From Fidelibacterota bacterium (GTDB lineage: Bacteria > Marinisomatota > Marinisomatia > SCGC-AAA003-L08 > GCA-002719095): a stretch of 13,268 bases of DNA. Below the pieces are notes generated by a model. The model did no database searches and was not told the origin of the DNA. It worked only from the letters and a program-made list of their open reading frames with translations. Positions 6,887 through 13,268 of this stretch are shown one piece after another (position 1 is the stretch's first letter; every line of letters begins with the position of its first letter). A program made the translations under genes and the position numbers. The stretch spans positions 1 to 13,268 of the forward strand of contig PAHI01000045.1 of assembly GCA_002705575.1 (NCBI GenBank), read 5' to 3'.

Positions 6887-7912
6887 TTCAGAAAGTTTGG
6901 GTTTTACTCTGTTTGATTTCTGAGCAGTGAATTTTATTTTACCACTCTTAAATAATTCTTTTTGTTCATCTTTTGGCAATTTAATGAATTCGCAACATTG
7001 TTTAGAACAACAGCTATTAAATTTATCAGAGCATTCTTTGCATTGAATAAATAGAATGTGACATGCTTGATTTAGGCAGTTTTTATGTTCGTTTGTTAGC
7101 TTGTCACACTGATGACATTGACTGATAATGTCATTCGTTATATTTTCACCTAAACGATGATCAAAAACAAAATTTTTCCCAATAAACTTTGATTTGACTT
7201 TGTTTTTTTTAATGTCATTTGCATATTGAATTATACCACCCTTAAGCTGACTTACATCTTTAAAGCCGTGATGGATTAAGTATGAGCTAGCTTTTTCACA
7301 TCGAATTCCTCCAGTACAGTACATGATAACTTTTTCATTTTCCTTACCCTCTAATAATTTTTTGATTTCAGGTAAAAGCTCCATTGAGGTATCAACATCA
7401 GGGATAATAGCATTTTCAAACTTTCCAATCTCTCCCTCATAATAATTTCTCATATCGATAACATTAGCACCATCATCTATGGCTTTATTAAATTTTTTGT
7501 AGTTAAGATGGTTACCTACTTTATTTATGTCATATTCATTTTCAGATATTTTATAAGCAACAATTTCATCTTTGATTTTTATTGTTAATTTTAAAAAAGA
7601 TATCCCTTCTTCAATCGCTTTCTTCAAAGGAATATTCTTAAAAGGTTTGAAAGAATACAGTGACGATTGAAAGTTTTCAAAAATATATTCTGGTATACTT
7701 AGTTGTGCATTTATCCCCTCTTTAGATATGTAAATTCTACCTAGAACTTGAAGCGAATTCCATTCAACGTAAAGTTGGTCTCTTAAGCGTTCAATGTTTT
7801 CAAGAGGTACATATTTGTAGAACGAGCATGTGACTCTATCAAATGGTTCTTTTTTTATCTTGCGAAGTAATTCTTCCTTACTTTTTTGATTATATAAATA
7901 TTTATTTTTCAT
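6881..7912 (-). CDS. trhO: tRNA uridine(34) hydroxylase, rhodanese-type (TrhO/YceA)
   Basis: A 343-residue cytoplasmic protein, close to the 350 residues of the E. coli enzyme. TrhO uses molecular oxygen to hydroxylate U34 of tRNA to 5-hydroxyuridine, the first step toward wobble cmo5U/mo5U. The N-terminal ferredoxin-like region (about 25-115) contains GRIYISKEGINAQLS (58-72). The rhodanese domain (about 135-235) has VIDMRNYYEGEIGKF and the active loop C199-TGGIR-C205-EKAS. A C-terminal cysteine-rich zone (C266, C269, C279, C284, C291, C294, C301, C302, C306, C307) is the usual zinc-type tail. The gene is convergent with the preceding small membrane gene and divergent from the lipoprotein gene. 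Family identification is very secure. Confidence 0.95.
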   Translation of the reverse strand: MKNKYLYNQKSKEELLRKIKKEPFDRVTCSFYKYVPLENIERLRDQLYVEWNSLQVLGRIYISKEGINAQLSIPEYIFENFQSSLYSFKPFKNIPLKKAIEEGISFLKLTIKIKDEIVAYKISENEYDINKVGNHLNYKKFNKAIDDGANVIDMRNYYEGEIGKFENAIIPDVDTSMELLPEIKKLLEGKENEKVIMYCTGGIRCEKASSYLIHHGFKDVSQLKGGIIQYANDIKKNKVKSKFIGKNFVFDHRLGENITNDIISQCHQCDKLTNEHKNCLNQACHILFIQCKECSDKFNSCCSKQCCEFIKLPKDEQKELFKSGKIKFTAQKSNRVKPKLSEL

Positions 7913-7937
7913 CTGACATATATTAATTATGAATAAT

Positions 7938-7943
7938 ATTATA
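7938..7943 (-). promoter_or_regulatory. Putative -10 element for trhO
   Basis: On the minus strand 7943-7938 reads TATAAT, a perfect -10 hexamer. It would place the transcript start near 7931, about 19 bases before the trhO ATG. No convincing -35 is seen. The surrounding DNA is nearly pure A and T, so the match could be chance. Confidence 0.3.
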
Positions 7944-7965
7944 AAATATATAAATGCATTTTAGT

Positions 7966-8005
7966 AAAAAACTATCAATATCTGGTTACATTGAGATAGT
8001 TTTTA
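7966..8005. repeat. Inverted repeat in the divergent intergenic region
   Basis: AAAAACTATC at 7967-7976 is an exact inverse of GATAGTTTTT at 7995-8004. The arms extend inward as TCAAT against ATTGA with a two-base bulge, giving a hairpin of about 13 pairs around ATCTGGTTAC. Both outer edges end in A or T runs, so it could act as a terminator in either direction. However, it lies between two divergent genes, where a terminator is not needed. An operator, an mRNA leader hairpin or a leftover terminator are alternatives. Confidence 0.5.
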
Positions 8006-8021
8006 TAGCTATATTATATAT

Positions 8022-8597
8022 ATGATTTTAGTCAAATTTTTAATTGTTAGATTTATTATTGTAAGCTTCTTAATTATCGCTATTAATTGCAATGATAATA
8101 GATACATAAAAAAACAAAAGGTATATAAAGATTCTAGTATCTCTCAAAATCTCAATGAAGAATATGAGAATAGGTTAGGGTTTAGCTGGGAAAAACCATC
8201 CAGTTGGATTAATTCAGATTTAGGTTCTATGAGAGATGCAAGTTTTAAAGTTCCTTATTCTGAAGGTTCTGGAGATTTATCTGTGATGGTTTTATATCAA
8301 GATGGCGGGGGGCTAGAAGCCAATATAAATAGGTGGAGAAACCAGATAAATTTAGGAAGTCAGACTGAAAATGAAATTAAAGAATCAGCAGAATCTAGAA
8401 GTAATAAAATAGGTTTTTACAGTTATTTTAAAATTCTTAATGACCAGTGGCCTTCTTCAGCTTTTTTAACAGCTATTATGCCTTTAAAAGAATCAACAAT
8501 TTTTGTTAAGCTAAATATCCCTAAAAAAGGAATTAAAGAGGTCGAGAAAGATTTTAAATATTTTTGTGATTCTTTTAGTTCTAAGGTAATGTTATGA
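8022..8597 (+). CDS. Putative lipoprotein of unknown function, linked to cytochrome c biogenesis genes
   Basis: 191 residues. The N-terminus (4-22) is a hydrophobic signal ending IIAIN-C23, a non-ideal lipobox with Asn before the Cys, so lipid attachment is likely but unproved. After a polar linker a domain begins at about residue 52: LGFSWEKPSSW, SMRDASFKVPY, GDLSVMVLYQDGGGLEANINRWRNQI. I recognise this W.P..W / MR.a / GG..ANvNRWR..I pattern from hypothetical secreted proteins in several marine phyla but know no assigned function. Its stop overlaps the ATG of the ResB gene (ATGA), so the two are translationally coupled, suggesting a role in haem delivery or apocytochrome handling outside the membrane. 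The start lacks a Shine-Dalgarno site; TATATT at 8010-8015 would give a near-leaderless message. Confidence 0.75.
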   Translation: MILVKFLIVRFIIVSFLIIAINCNDNRYIKKQKVYKDSSISQNLNEEYENRLGFSWEKPSSWINSDLGSMRDASFKVPYSEGSGDLSVMVLYQDGGGLEANINRWRNQINLGSQTENEIKESAESRSNKIGFYSYFKILNDQWPSSAFLTAIMPLKESTIFVKLNIPKKGIKEVEKDFKYFCDSFSSKVML

Positions 8598-9715
8598 TCA
8601 AAAAAATTCATAAAGCGCTATCAAACCCCAGGATATTAGTGTTTACTATGATTTGGCTTATGGTATTGGTTATTTTAGGCACCTTAGCTCAAAAAGATTA
8701 TGGTTTATATAAAGCTCAGCAATGGTTTTTTTCGCCTTGGATTACATGGTTAGGTCCTTTTCCTTTCCCTGGTGCAAAATTAACATTAGTTGCAATGTTT
8801 GTAAATGTATTATGCTTTACTCTAAAAACATCTTTTTGGTCATTTAAAAAAATTGGAATAGTAACCACTCATTTAGGTGTTTTATTGCTTTTGTTTGGAG
8901 CTGGATTAACTGCTTGGTTTAGCTCTGAAGGATCAATGATAATTAAAGAGGGAGATTCTTCAAATTTTATATCTGATTATCATGACAAAGAATTTGCGAT
9001 TATCAACAAAGATGAAGATGGAATTGAAAATATTATAACAATAAGCCAAGATTTATTCAAAAAAGGCAAGATTATTGAGTCTGAAGATATACCTTTTAAA
9101 ATTAAAATAATAGACTACTATACTAACGCAAATATGATTAGACGTGACCAATATTTTGAAGAAAATTATAAAGGTCTTGCAAAAAACTTTGCAATTATTG
9201 AGTTAGAGGATAACATAGAGCCAAATTTAAATCAATCAGCAATTAATTTTGAGATTTTTGATTCTAATCAAGAATCTAATGGGTTTTATTCATTGCTATT
9301 GGAGCAAACTATACCTCAAAAAATTCGCACGGATGAAGATATTTTTACCTTAATTTTGCAGCGTAAAAAAACATATTTGCCTTTTCAAATTAAGCTATCT
9401 GATTTTAAGAAGGTTTTGCATCCTGGTACCAATATTGCTAAAAGTTATAGTTCTGATGTTTATTTGAAAGATGAAGGAACATCTCGAAGGGTCCTAATTC
9501 AAATGAATCAACCTTTAAGGTATCGTAATTACACTTTTTATCAATCATCTTTTATAGAAGGATTTGATAAGGATACTACTGTCTTGGCTGTGGTTAAAAA
9601 TTATGGAAGATTGTTTCCTTATATATCAAGTTTGATAATGGCTACGGGTCTATTGTTACACATGATTATTAGGTTGCCAAATATTTTTAAAGCAAGAAAA
9701 AGGAAATCAGGTTAG
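8594..9715 (+). CDS. ResB/Ccs1-like System II cytochrome c biogenesis protein
   Basis: A 373-residue membrane protein. It has three N-terminal helices (about 12-32, 61-79, 88-109), a long extracytoplasmic domain, and a final helix (about 335-358), the ResB/Ccs1 topology. LVILGTLAQKDYGLYKAQQWFFSPWITW (residues 26-53) is the conserved first-helix and loop block, and THLGVLLLLFGAGLTAWF (92-109) holds the conserved helix histidine (H93). QPLRYRNYTFYQSSF near the C-terminus is another family hallmark. With CcsA it forms the haem export and ligation complex that attaches haem to CxxCH sites of c-type cytochromes. It is shorter than the usual 430-plus-residue members. AAGG at 8583-8586 gives a proper ribosome site, and the start overlaps the lipoprotein stop. 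Confidence 0.9.
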   Translation: MIKKIHKALSNPRILVFTMIWLMVLVILGTLAQKDYGLYKAQQWFFSPWITWLGPFPFPGAKLTLVAMFVNVLCFTLKTSFWSFKKIGIVTTHLGVLLLLFGAGLTAWFSSEGSMIIKEGDSSNFISDYHDKEFAIINKDEDGIENIITISQDLFKKGKIIESEDIPFKIKIIDYYTNANMIRRDQYFEENYKGLAKNFAIIELEDNIEPNLNQSAINFEIFDSNQESNGFYSLLLEQTIPQKIRTDEDIFTLILQRKKTYLPFQIKLSDFKKVLHPGTNIAKSYSSDVYLKDEGTSRRVLIQMNQPLRYRNYTFYQSSFIEGFDKDTTVLAVVKNYGRLFPYISSLIMATGLLLHMIIRLPNIFKARKRKSG

Positions 9716-9717
9716 AT

Positions 9718-11574
9718 ATGTTTGGCAGATTTATTGCAATAAGTTTTTTTATTTTTTCATTTGTTAATGCAAGCCATCTAACATTTGCAGAGATTCCGAT
9801 TCAAGAGGACGGACGAATAAAACCTTTAGAATCATTTGCAAAGAATCAGTTGTTAAGGTTTTATGGGAAAAGTTCAATTTCAAAGATGAATTTAAGCGCT
9901 ATGGATTGGCTTTTTGGAGTTTTAACAAATGACCAAAAAATAATTGAGCTGCCTATTTTTAATATAAGAAATCCTGAGGTAGCAGATGCCTTGGGTTTAG
10001 AAAGAGCAAATAAGCATAAGTACTCATATAGCGCTATTCAAGAGTCAATACGATTAAATCTACAGCTTTTTGATGACATTAGTAAAAAGCCTGAAGAGCA
10101 GTATTCTTTAGTTGAGAAGCAATTAGTTGAAGTATATACTAATGTAATATTATTTAGTGAGCTTAAATCAAGCTTTTCATGTTTAGTTCCTCTGATTAGC
10201 GTAGATAACCCGGTTATTGCTAATAGAATGGGTGTAGAGCTAGGTGATAAGATTAGTTTCCTTTCATTTGTGAGAAATATTGTTAAGTTTTCAGATTTGA
10301 TTGATTCTGTCAGTACTCTTGATAAGAGCAATTGGGGTGATGTAGAAATACAATTCTACAATAATCTAAGGCAGATGGATGATATTTATGAGAAAAGGAG
10401 CACATCTTTAAAAATAATTCCTTTACCTCCTAATTATGATAGCATGGAATGGATATCTCCATGGGAGTTAGTTGATAAAAGAGAGATTCATAATACAAGT
10501 ATAGATTTGCTTATTCATATGCAAGATTATATAAAAGCGTCATCTTATTTTGATGATGCTTTGAAGCAACGTTCAATGCATGCATATCAAAAAACTTTAT
10601 ATGAGAGCTCGGATATTGTTCCAGAAATAGCAACTTTAAAAAGAGAAGTGTGGTATAATAATTCCTCACTGTTTTATAAAAGTACTGCATTATATATTTT
10701 ATCCTTTTTTATGATTTGTATTAGCCTTCTGTTGTGGAGAAACTTGTTTATCAAGATTTCTATTATTTCACTAATATCAGGATTTGCATTGCATGGATAT
10801 GGTTTGTATTTACGTATGGTGATTATGCAGAGACCTCCAGTTACAACAATATACGAGAGTATTATATTTGTTGGGTTTATATGCGTGTTATGTGCGATAA
10901 TTTTTGAATACATTAGAAAAGATGGTTTGGGTGTTTTAGTAGGTTCATTAGCTGGGCTTATTTTTCACTATGTCGCATTTGGATATGCAGCTGACGGTGA
11001 TACTCTTGGGGTTTTGGTAGCTGTTTTAAATTCAAACTTTTGGCTAGCGACTCACGTTACTACAATAACTACAGGCTATGGCGTTTCAATTGTTGCCGGT
11101 ATTATGGGTCATATCTTACTTGTTTATACGATTATAAATCCAGAAAACAGGATTAAAATAAAAGAAATTTACAATAATACTTTTGGTATTACATTAATGG
11201 CATTGTTTTTTACCTTGTTTGGAACAATACTTGGAGGTATTTGGGCCGATCAGTCTTGGGGACGTTTTTGGGGTTGGGACCCTAAAGAAAACGGCGCGTT
11301 ACTTATTTGCATGTGGCAAATTTTCATGATACATATGAGATTGACGGGTATGGTTAAATCTAATGGATTTGCTTTTGGAATGATTATTAATAACATAATT
11401 GTTGTAATGGCTTGGTTTGGAGTTAACTTATTAAGTGTTGGCCTGCATAGTTATGGCTTTGTTAGTGGAATTGCTCTTAATCTAGCTCTATTTACATCTT
11501 TTGAAATTGTTACTGGTGTAGTCACGTATTTTTGGGCAACTAAAAGACAGGCAATAACAAGATTTTCAAAGTAA
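9718..11574 (+). CDS. ccsA: CcsA/ResC-type cytochrome c haem lyase with N-terminal extracytoplasmic extension
   Basis: 618 residues. An N-terminal signal-like helix (about 4-18) is followed by an extracytoplasmic domain of roughly 290 residues opening with IPIQEDGRIKPLESFAKNQL (26-45), the block found in the long CcsA forms. The CcsA domain (about 320-605) has about eight helices and the haem-handling motif W514-GRFWGWDPKE524. Candidate haem-ligand histidines sit at H359 (ALHGYG), H446 (THVTTI) and H577 (GLHSYG). It handles haem at the outer membrane face and joins it to apocytochrome c together with the adjacent ResB protein. Only 2 bases separate the genes; AGG at 9709-9711 precedes the ATG. 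Normal bacterial CcsA is about 300-400 residues, so the extension roughly doubles it, as in several FCB/PVC lineages. Identity is very secure. Confidence 0.93.
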   Translation: MFGRFIAISFFIFSFVNASHLTFAEIPIQEDGRIKPLESFAKNQLLRFYGKSSISKMNLSAMDWLFGVLTNDQKIIELPIFNIRNPEVADALGLERANKHKYSYSAIQESIRLNLQLFDDISKKPEEQYSLVEKQLVEVYTNVILFSELKSSFSCLVPLISVDNPVIANRMGVELGDKISFLSFVRNIVKFSDLIDSVSTLDKSNWGDVEIQFYNNLRQMDDIYEKRSTSLKIIPLPPNYDSMEWISPWELVDKREIHNTSIDLLIHMQDYIKASSYFDDALKQRSMHAYQKTLYESSDIVPEIATLKREVWYNNSSLFYKSTALYILSFFMICISLLLWRNLFIKISIISLISGFALHGYGLYLRMVIMQRPPVTTIYESIIFVGFICVLCAIIFEYIRKDGLGVLVGSLAGLIFHYVAFGYAADGDTLGVLVAVLNSNFWLATHVTTITTGYGVSIVAGIMGHILLVYTIINPENRIKIKEIYNNTFGITLMALFFTLFGTILGGIWADQSWGRFWGWDPKENGALLICMWQIFMIHMRLTGMVKSNGFAFGMIINNIIVVMAWFGVNLLSVGLHSYGFVSGIALNLALFTSFEIVTGVVTYFWATKRQAITRFSK

Positions 11575-11575
11575 G

Positions 11576-11611
11576 ACTTATTTAACATTTGATTTAAAGT
11601 GTTAAATAAGT
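11576..11611 (+). terminator. Perfect 12-bp inverted repeat after ccsA, possible terminator
   Basis: ACTTATTTAACA at 11576-11587 is the exact inverse of TGTTAAATAAGT at 11600-11611, with a 12-base interval that allows two or three more pairs. It starts immediately after the ccsA stop. The stem is AT-rich and no T-run follows on the plus strand, so it is not a classical intrinsic terminator. It may be a weak terminator, a 3'-end stabilising hairpin or a protein-binding palindrome. Confidence 0.45.
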
Positions 11612-11633
11612 AGAAAAACTCAATTTTATTTAG

Positions 11634-11639
11634 TATATT
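11634..11639 (+). promoter_or_regulatory. Putative -10 element for the cysteine-rich repeat gene
   Basis: TATATT within TAGTATATTTTGG lies about 40 bases before the TTG start and after the ccsA hairpin. It would give a leader of about 35 bases containing the strong Shine-Dalgarno site. It resembles the element at 2205-2210. No clear -35. Confidence 0.3.
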
Positions 11640-11666
11640 TTGGTTGCATGATTTCAATAAATTCTT

Positions 11667-11675
11667 GAGGAGGAG
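11667..11675 (+). promoter_or_regulatory. Strong Shine-Dalgarno site that sets a TTG start
   Basis: GAGGAGGAG contains a full AGGAGG (11668-11673), 7 bases before TTG at 11681-11683. It is the best ribosome site in the window. The frame it opens encodes an immediate signal peptide, so it settles the non-ATG start of the downstream gene. Confidence 0.85.
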
Positions 11676-11680
11676 CGCAA

Positions 11681-13268
11681 TTGAAATATTTTAACTTTTT
11701 ATTTATAGCATTTTCTGTAGGCCTTAATTTTTCATTTTCACAAGATTTGTCAGTTATAAATCAGTCTCAGCAACAAGCTGTATATTTTGTTGAGTCTGCT
11801 CAAATTGATAATCAACAATTAACATCTGACCACTATATTTATGCCCGTACCGATCAAGGTGTTTTGGTAGGAGCTTCCCAATGGTCCGGAGATAATACTG
11901 AGTTGATTATTATGGGTGCCGATGTAGATATTAATGAAAACGGCGAAATTCTTATTCTTTGTGAAATAACAGGAACATGTGATTATCCATCTCTTAATGA
12001 GGATGTTTATTTAAGTATTTACTCTCAGTCTGCAGGTTTAGAGTACAACCCTTTTATAATATATGAAGACTTTTCGCAAAATGCAGTTTCAAATCAACAG
12101 TCTGTAAAATTTCAGAATTTGATTAATGAAAGCATATCGATTAATGTAGTTAAAGATTGTAATTTCAAACTAGGAGGAGGTGCTGTAACAGATCAGTGTA
12201 ATGTTTGCTCAGGTGGTGATACAGGTCATGTACTAGGAAGTGATGTAGACTGCAACGATGAATGTTTTGGATCAGCAATAGTGGATGATTGCGATGTCTG
12301 TTCAGAAGGTTCTACAGGTTTCACAGCAAATGCAGATAAAGATTGTGCTGGTGAGTGTTTTGGCTCTTTAGTTGATGATTGCTTTGGTGTCTGCGGAGGA
12401 ACTGCTGTTAAGGATTGTAATGATGATTGTGCTGGAACTGCAGCTCTAGATAGCTGTGGTATTTGTTCAGGAGGAAATTCAGGCCATGTTGCTGATAGTG
12501 ATGATTTAGGATGTGGTTGTTTTCAATCAGGCCCATCAGGTTGTGATAATGCGTGTGGTTCAAGCGCAATAAATGATTGTGCTGGTGTATGCGGTGGGAT
12601 ATCTGAGATTGATTGTGCTGGTGTATGCGGTGGTCTTGACCAAATTCTCTCTTTTTATTTTGACAGTGATGGCGATGGTCTTGGTGCAGGAAGTCTATCA
12701 CAGGTTTGTAGTGCTTATATATCTGAAGGATGGGTTACTAACAATGATGATACCGAGCCAGATTGCGCAACTAATGATACTGATGACTGTGGTGTGTGTG
12801 CAGGTGGCAATGCGGATAAAGATTGCGCTGGTGAGTGTTTTGGTTTTGCGATAGTAGATAGTTGTGATGTATGTAATGGTGACAATGCGGATAAAGATTG
12901 TGCTGGTGAGTGTTTTGGCAGTGCAGTAGTGATTGATTACTGGTTTGATAGTGATGCTGATGGGTATGGTGCAGGCGATGCTTCGCAATTTTGTAGCACA
13001 TTAGCTTTAGAAGGATGGGTTACTAACAATGATGATACCGAGCCAGATTGCGCAACTAATGATACTGATGACTGTGGTGTGTGTGCAGGCGGCAATGCGG
13101 ATAAAGATTGTTTAGGTGATTGTTTTGGTGCTGCGGTAGTTGATGATTGTGGAGCTTGTGATGGCGGCAATGCAGATAAAGATTGTGCTGGCGAGTGTTT
13201 TGGCAGCGCAGTAGTGAGTAATTACTGGTTTGATAGTGATGCTGATGGATATGGTGCAGGCAATCCAT
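11681..13268 (+). CDS. Secreted cysteine-rich repeat protein (partial, runs off the right end)
   Basis: The frame from TTG 11681 stays open for 529 codons to the window edge. Residues 1-20 form a signal peptide (MKYFNFLFIAFSVGLNFSFS). Residues 21 to about 155 form a beta-rich module with IYARTDQGVLVGASQW and IIMGADVDINENGEI. This resembles the GDvIaAfnGd.cVGa..W...v.vMGdD module of surface proteins in Marinimicrobia-like genomes. From about residue 160 the protein is Asp/Cys/Gly repeats: DCAGECFG, VDDCGVCDGGNADKDC and similar. Longer units carry DSDADGYGAG, a thrombospondin-3-like calcium motif. It is probably a disulphide-stabilised, calcium-binding surface or stalk protein; a C-terminal sorting signal would be outside the window. 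Base composition is visibly less AT-rich than in its neighbours, explained by the Gly/Asp/Ala/Cys content. Function unknown. Confidence 0.88.
   Translation, partial: MKYFNFLFIAFSVGLNFSFSQDLSVINQSQQQAVYFVESAQIDNQQLTSDHYIYARTDQGVLVGASQWSGDNTELIIMGADVDINENGEILILCEITGTCDYPSLNEDVYLSIYSQSAGLEYNPFIIYEDFSQNAVSNQQSVKFQNLINESISINVVKDCNFKLGGGAVTDQCNVCSGGDTGHVLGSDVDCNDECFGSAIVDDCDVCSEGSTGFTANADKDCAGECFGSLVDDCFGVCGGTAVKDCNDDCAGTAALDSCGICSGGNSGHVADSDDLGCGCFQSGPSGCDNACGSSAINDCAGVCGGISEIDCAGVCGGLDQILSFYFDSDGDGLGAGSLSQVCSAYISEGWVTNNDDTEPDCATNDTDDCGVCAGGNADKDCAGECFGFAIVDSCDVCNGDNADKDCAGECFGSAVVIDYWFDSDADGYGAGDASQFCSTLALEGWVTNNDDTEPDCATNDTDDCGVCAGGNADKDCLGDCFGAAVVDDCGACDGGNADKDCAGECFGSAVVSNYWFDSDADGYGAGNP
12329..13203 (+). 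repeat. Five dispersed copies of a 35-bp coding repeat (NADKDCxGxCFG)
   Basis: Near-identical 35-base copies begin at 12329, 12809, 12884, 13094 and 13169, each running from AATGC(A/G)GATAAAGATTG through GTTTTGG. The second and third, and the fourth and fifth, are 75 bases apart, exactly 25 codons. All lie in the frame of the secreted repeat gene. They encode the cysteine pair CxxxC followed by Phe-Gly. Confidence 0.9.
12653..13268 (+). repeat. 285-bp (95-codon) tandem super-repeat
   Basis: Units begin at 12653, 12938 and 13223 (the last cut by the window edge), each with a (F/Y)(Y/W)FDSDxDGxGAG start. Within them 12725-12825 and 13010-13110 match over 101 bases with a single difference (12805/13090). 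Each unit contains about 45 residues with the DSDxDG and NNDDTEPDC segments plus two 25-residue cysteine modules. Such identity at synonymous sites implies recent duplication or ongoing gene conversion. Confidence 0.92.

Noticed and set aside
8423..8611. Minus-strand 62-residue frame over the lipoprotein/resB junction
   Set aside because: It is antisense to two well-supported coupled genes and shows no recognisable motif or start signal.
12329..13203. Regularly spaced short repeats that could suggest a CRISPR array
   Set aside because: The repeats are in one reading frame, spaced by multiples of three, with spacers that are themselves related and coding. No cas genes are present.
12408..13268. 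Several minus-strand open frames and one plus-strand alternate frame at the right end
   Set aside because: They are His/Gln/Thr-rich low-complexity shadows of the Asp/Cys repeat gene. They repeat with its period, have no start signals, and the plus-strand frame from 11681 accounts for the whole stretch.

Overview
This window reads as a piece of an AT-rich marine bacterial genome, most likely Candidatus Marinimicrobia (SAR406) or a close FCB-group relative. This is an inference from style, not from a marker gene. The clues are secreted proteins ending in paired dockerin-like repeats, a large secreted protein built from Asp/Cys/Gly repeats of the DCAGECFG type, a T9SS-like C-terminal end at the left edge, and System II (ResB/CcsA) cytochrome c maturation.

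Left region (1-2160): the last 15 codons of an exported protein are followed by a clear intrinsic terminator. A compact plus-strand cluster then encodes an SRPBCC ligand-binding protein, an exported SOUL-family heme-binding protein that overlaps it and starts with TTG, and an atypical SDR/NDUFA9-like NAD(P)-binding protein.

Middle region (2216-6770): four closely spaced plus-strand genes. The first is a secreted class-C beta-lactamase-fold serine hydrolase carrying an inserted eight-cysteine somatomedin B-like domain. The second is a secreted deiminase closely resembling Porphyromonas peptidylarginine deiminase, with all catalytic residues recognisable. Both end in the same kind of dockerin-like double repeat. 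They are followed by an integral-membrane fatty acid hydroxylase/alkylglycerol monooxygenase-like protein and a 63-residue membrane protein of DUF5652 type. An orphan degenerate dockerin repeat lies just downstream and overlaps the 3' end of the next, convergent gene.

Right region (6881-13268): trhO, for tRNA U34 hydroxylation, is on the minus strand. A divergent intergenic region with a strong inverted repeat separates it from a tight plus-strand unit: a putative lipoprotein, a ResB/Ccs1 protein and a CcsA/ResC protein, probably co-working in cytochrome c haem attachment. After a perfect 12-bp inverted repeat comes a TTG-started secreted cysteine-rich repeat gene with a very strong Shine-Dalgarno site. 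It runs off the right end of the window. Its end carries 95-codon tandem repeats that are nearly identical at DNA level.

The most notable items are the somatomedin B insertion, the PPAD-like enzyme with a dockerin tail, the hierarchical repeat gene, and the dockerin remnant. I saw no tRNA, rRNA, CRISPR array or insertion sequence, and no gene-free stretch longer than about 130 bases.
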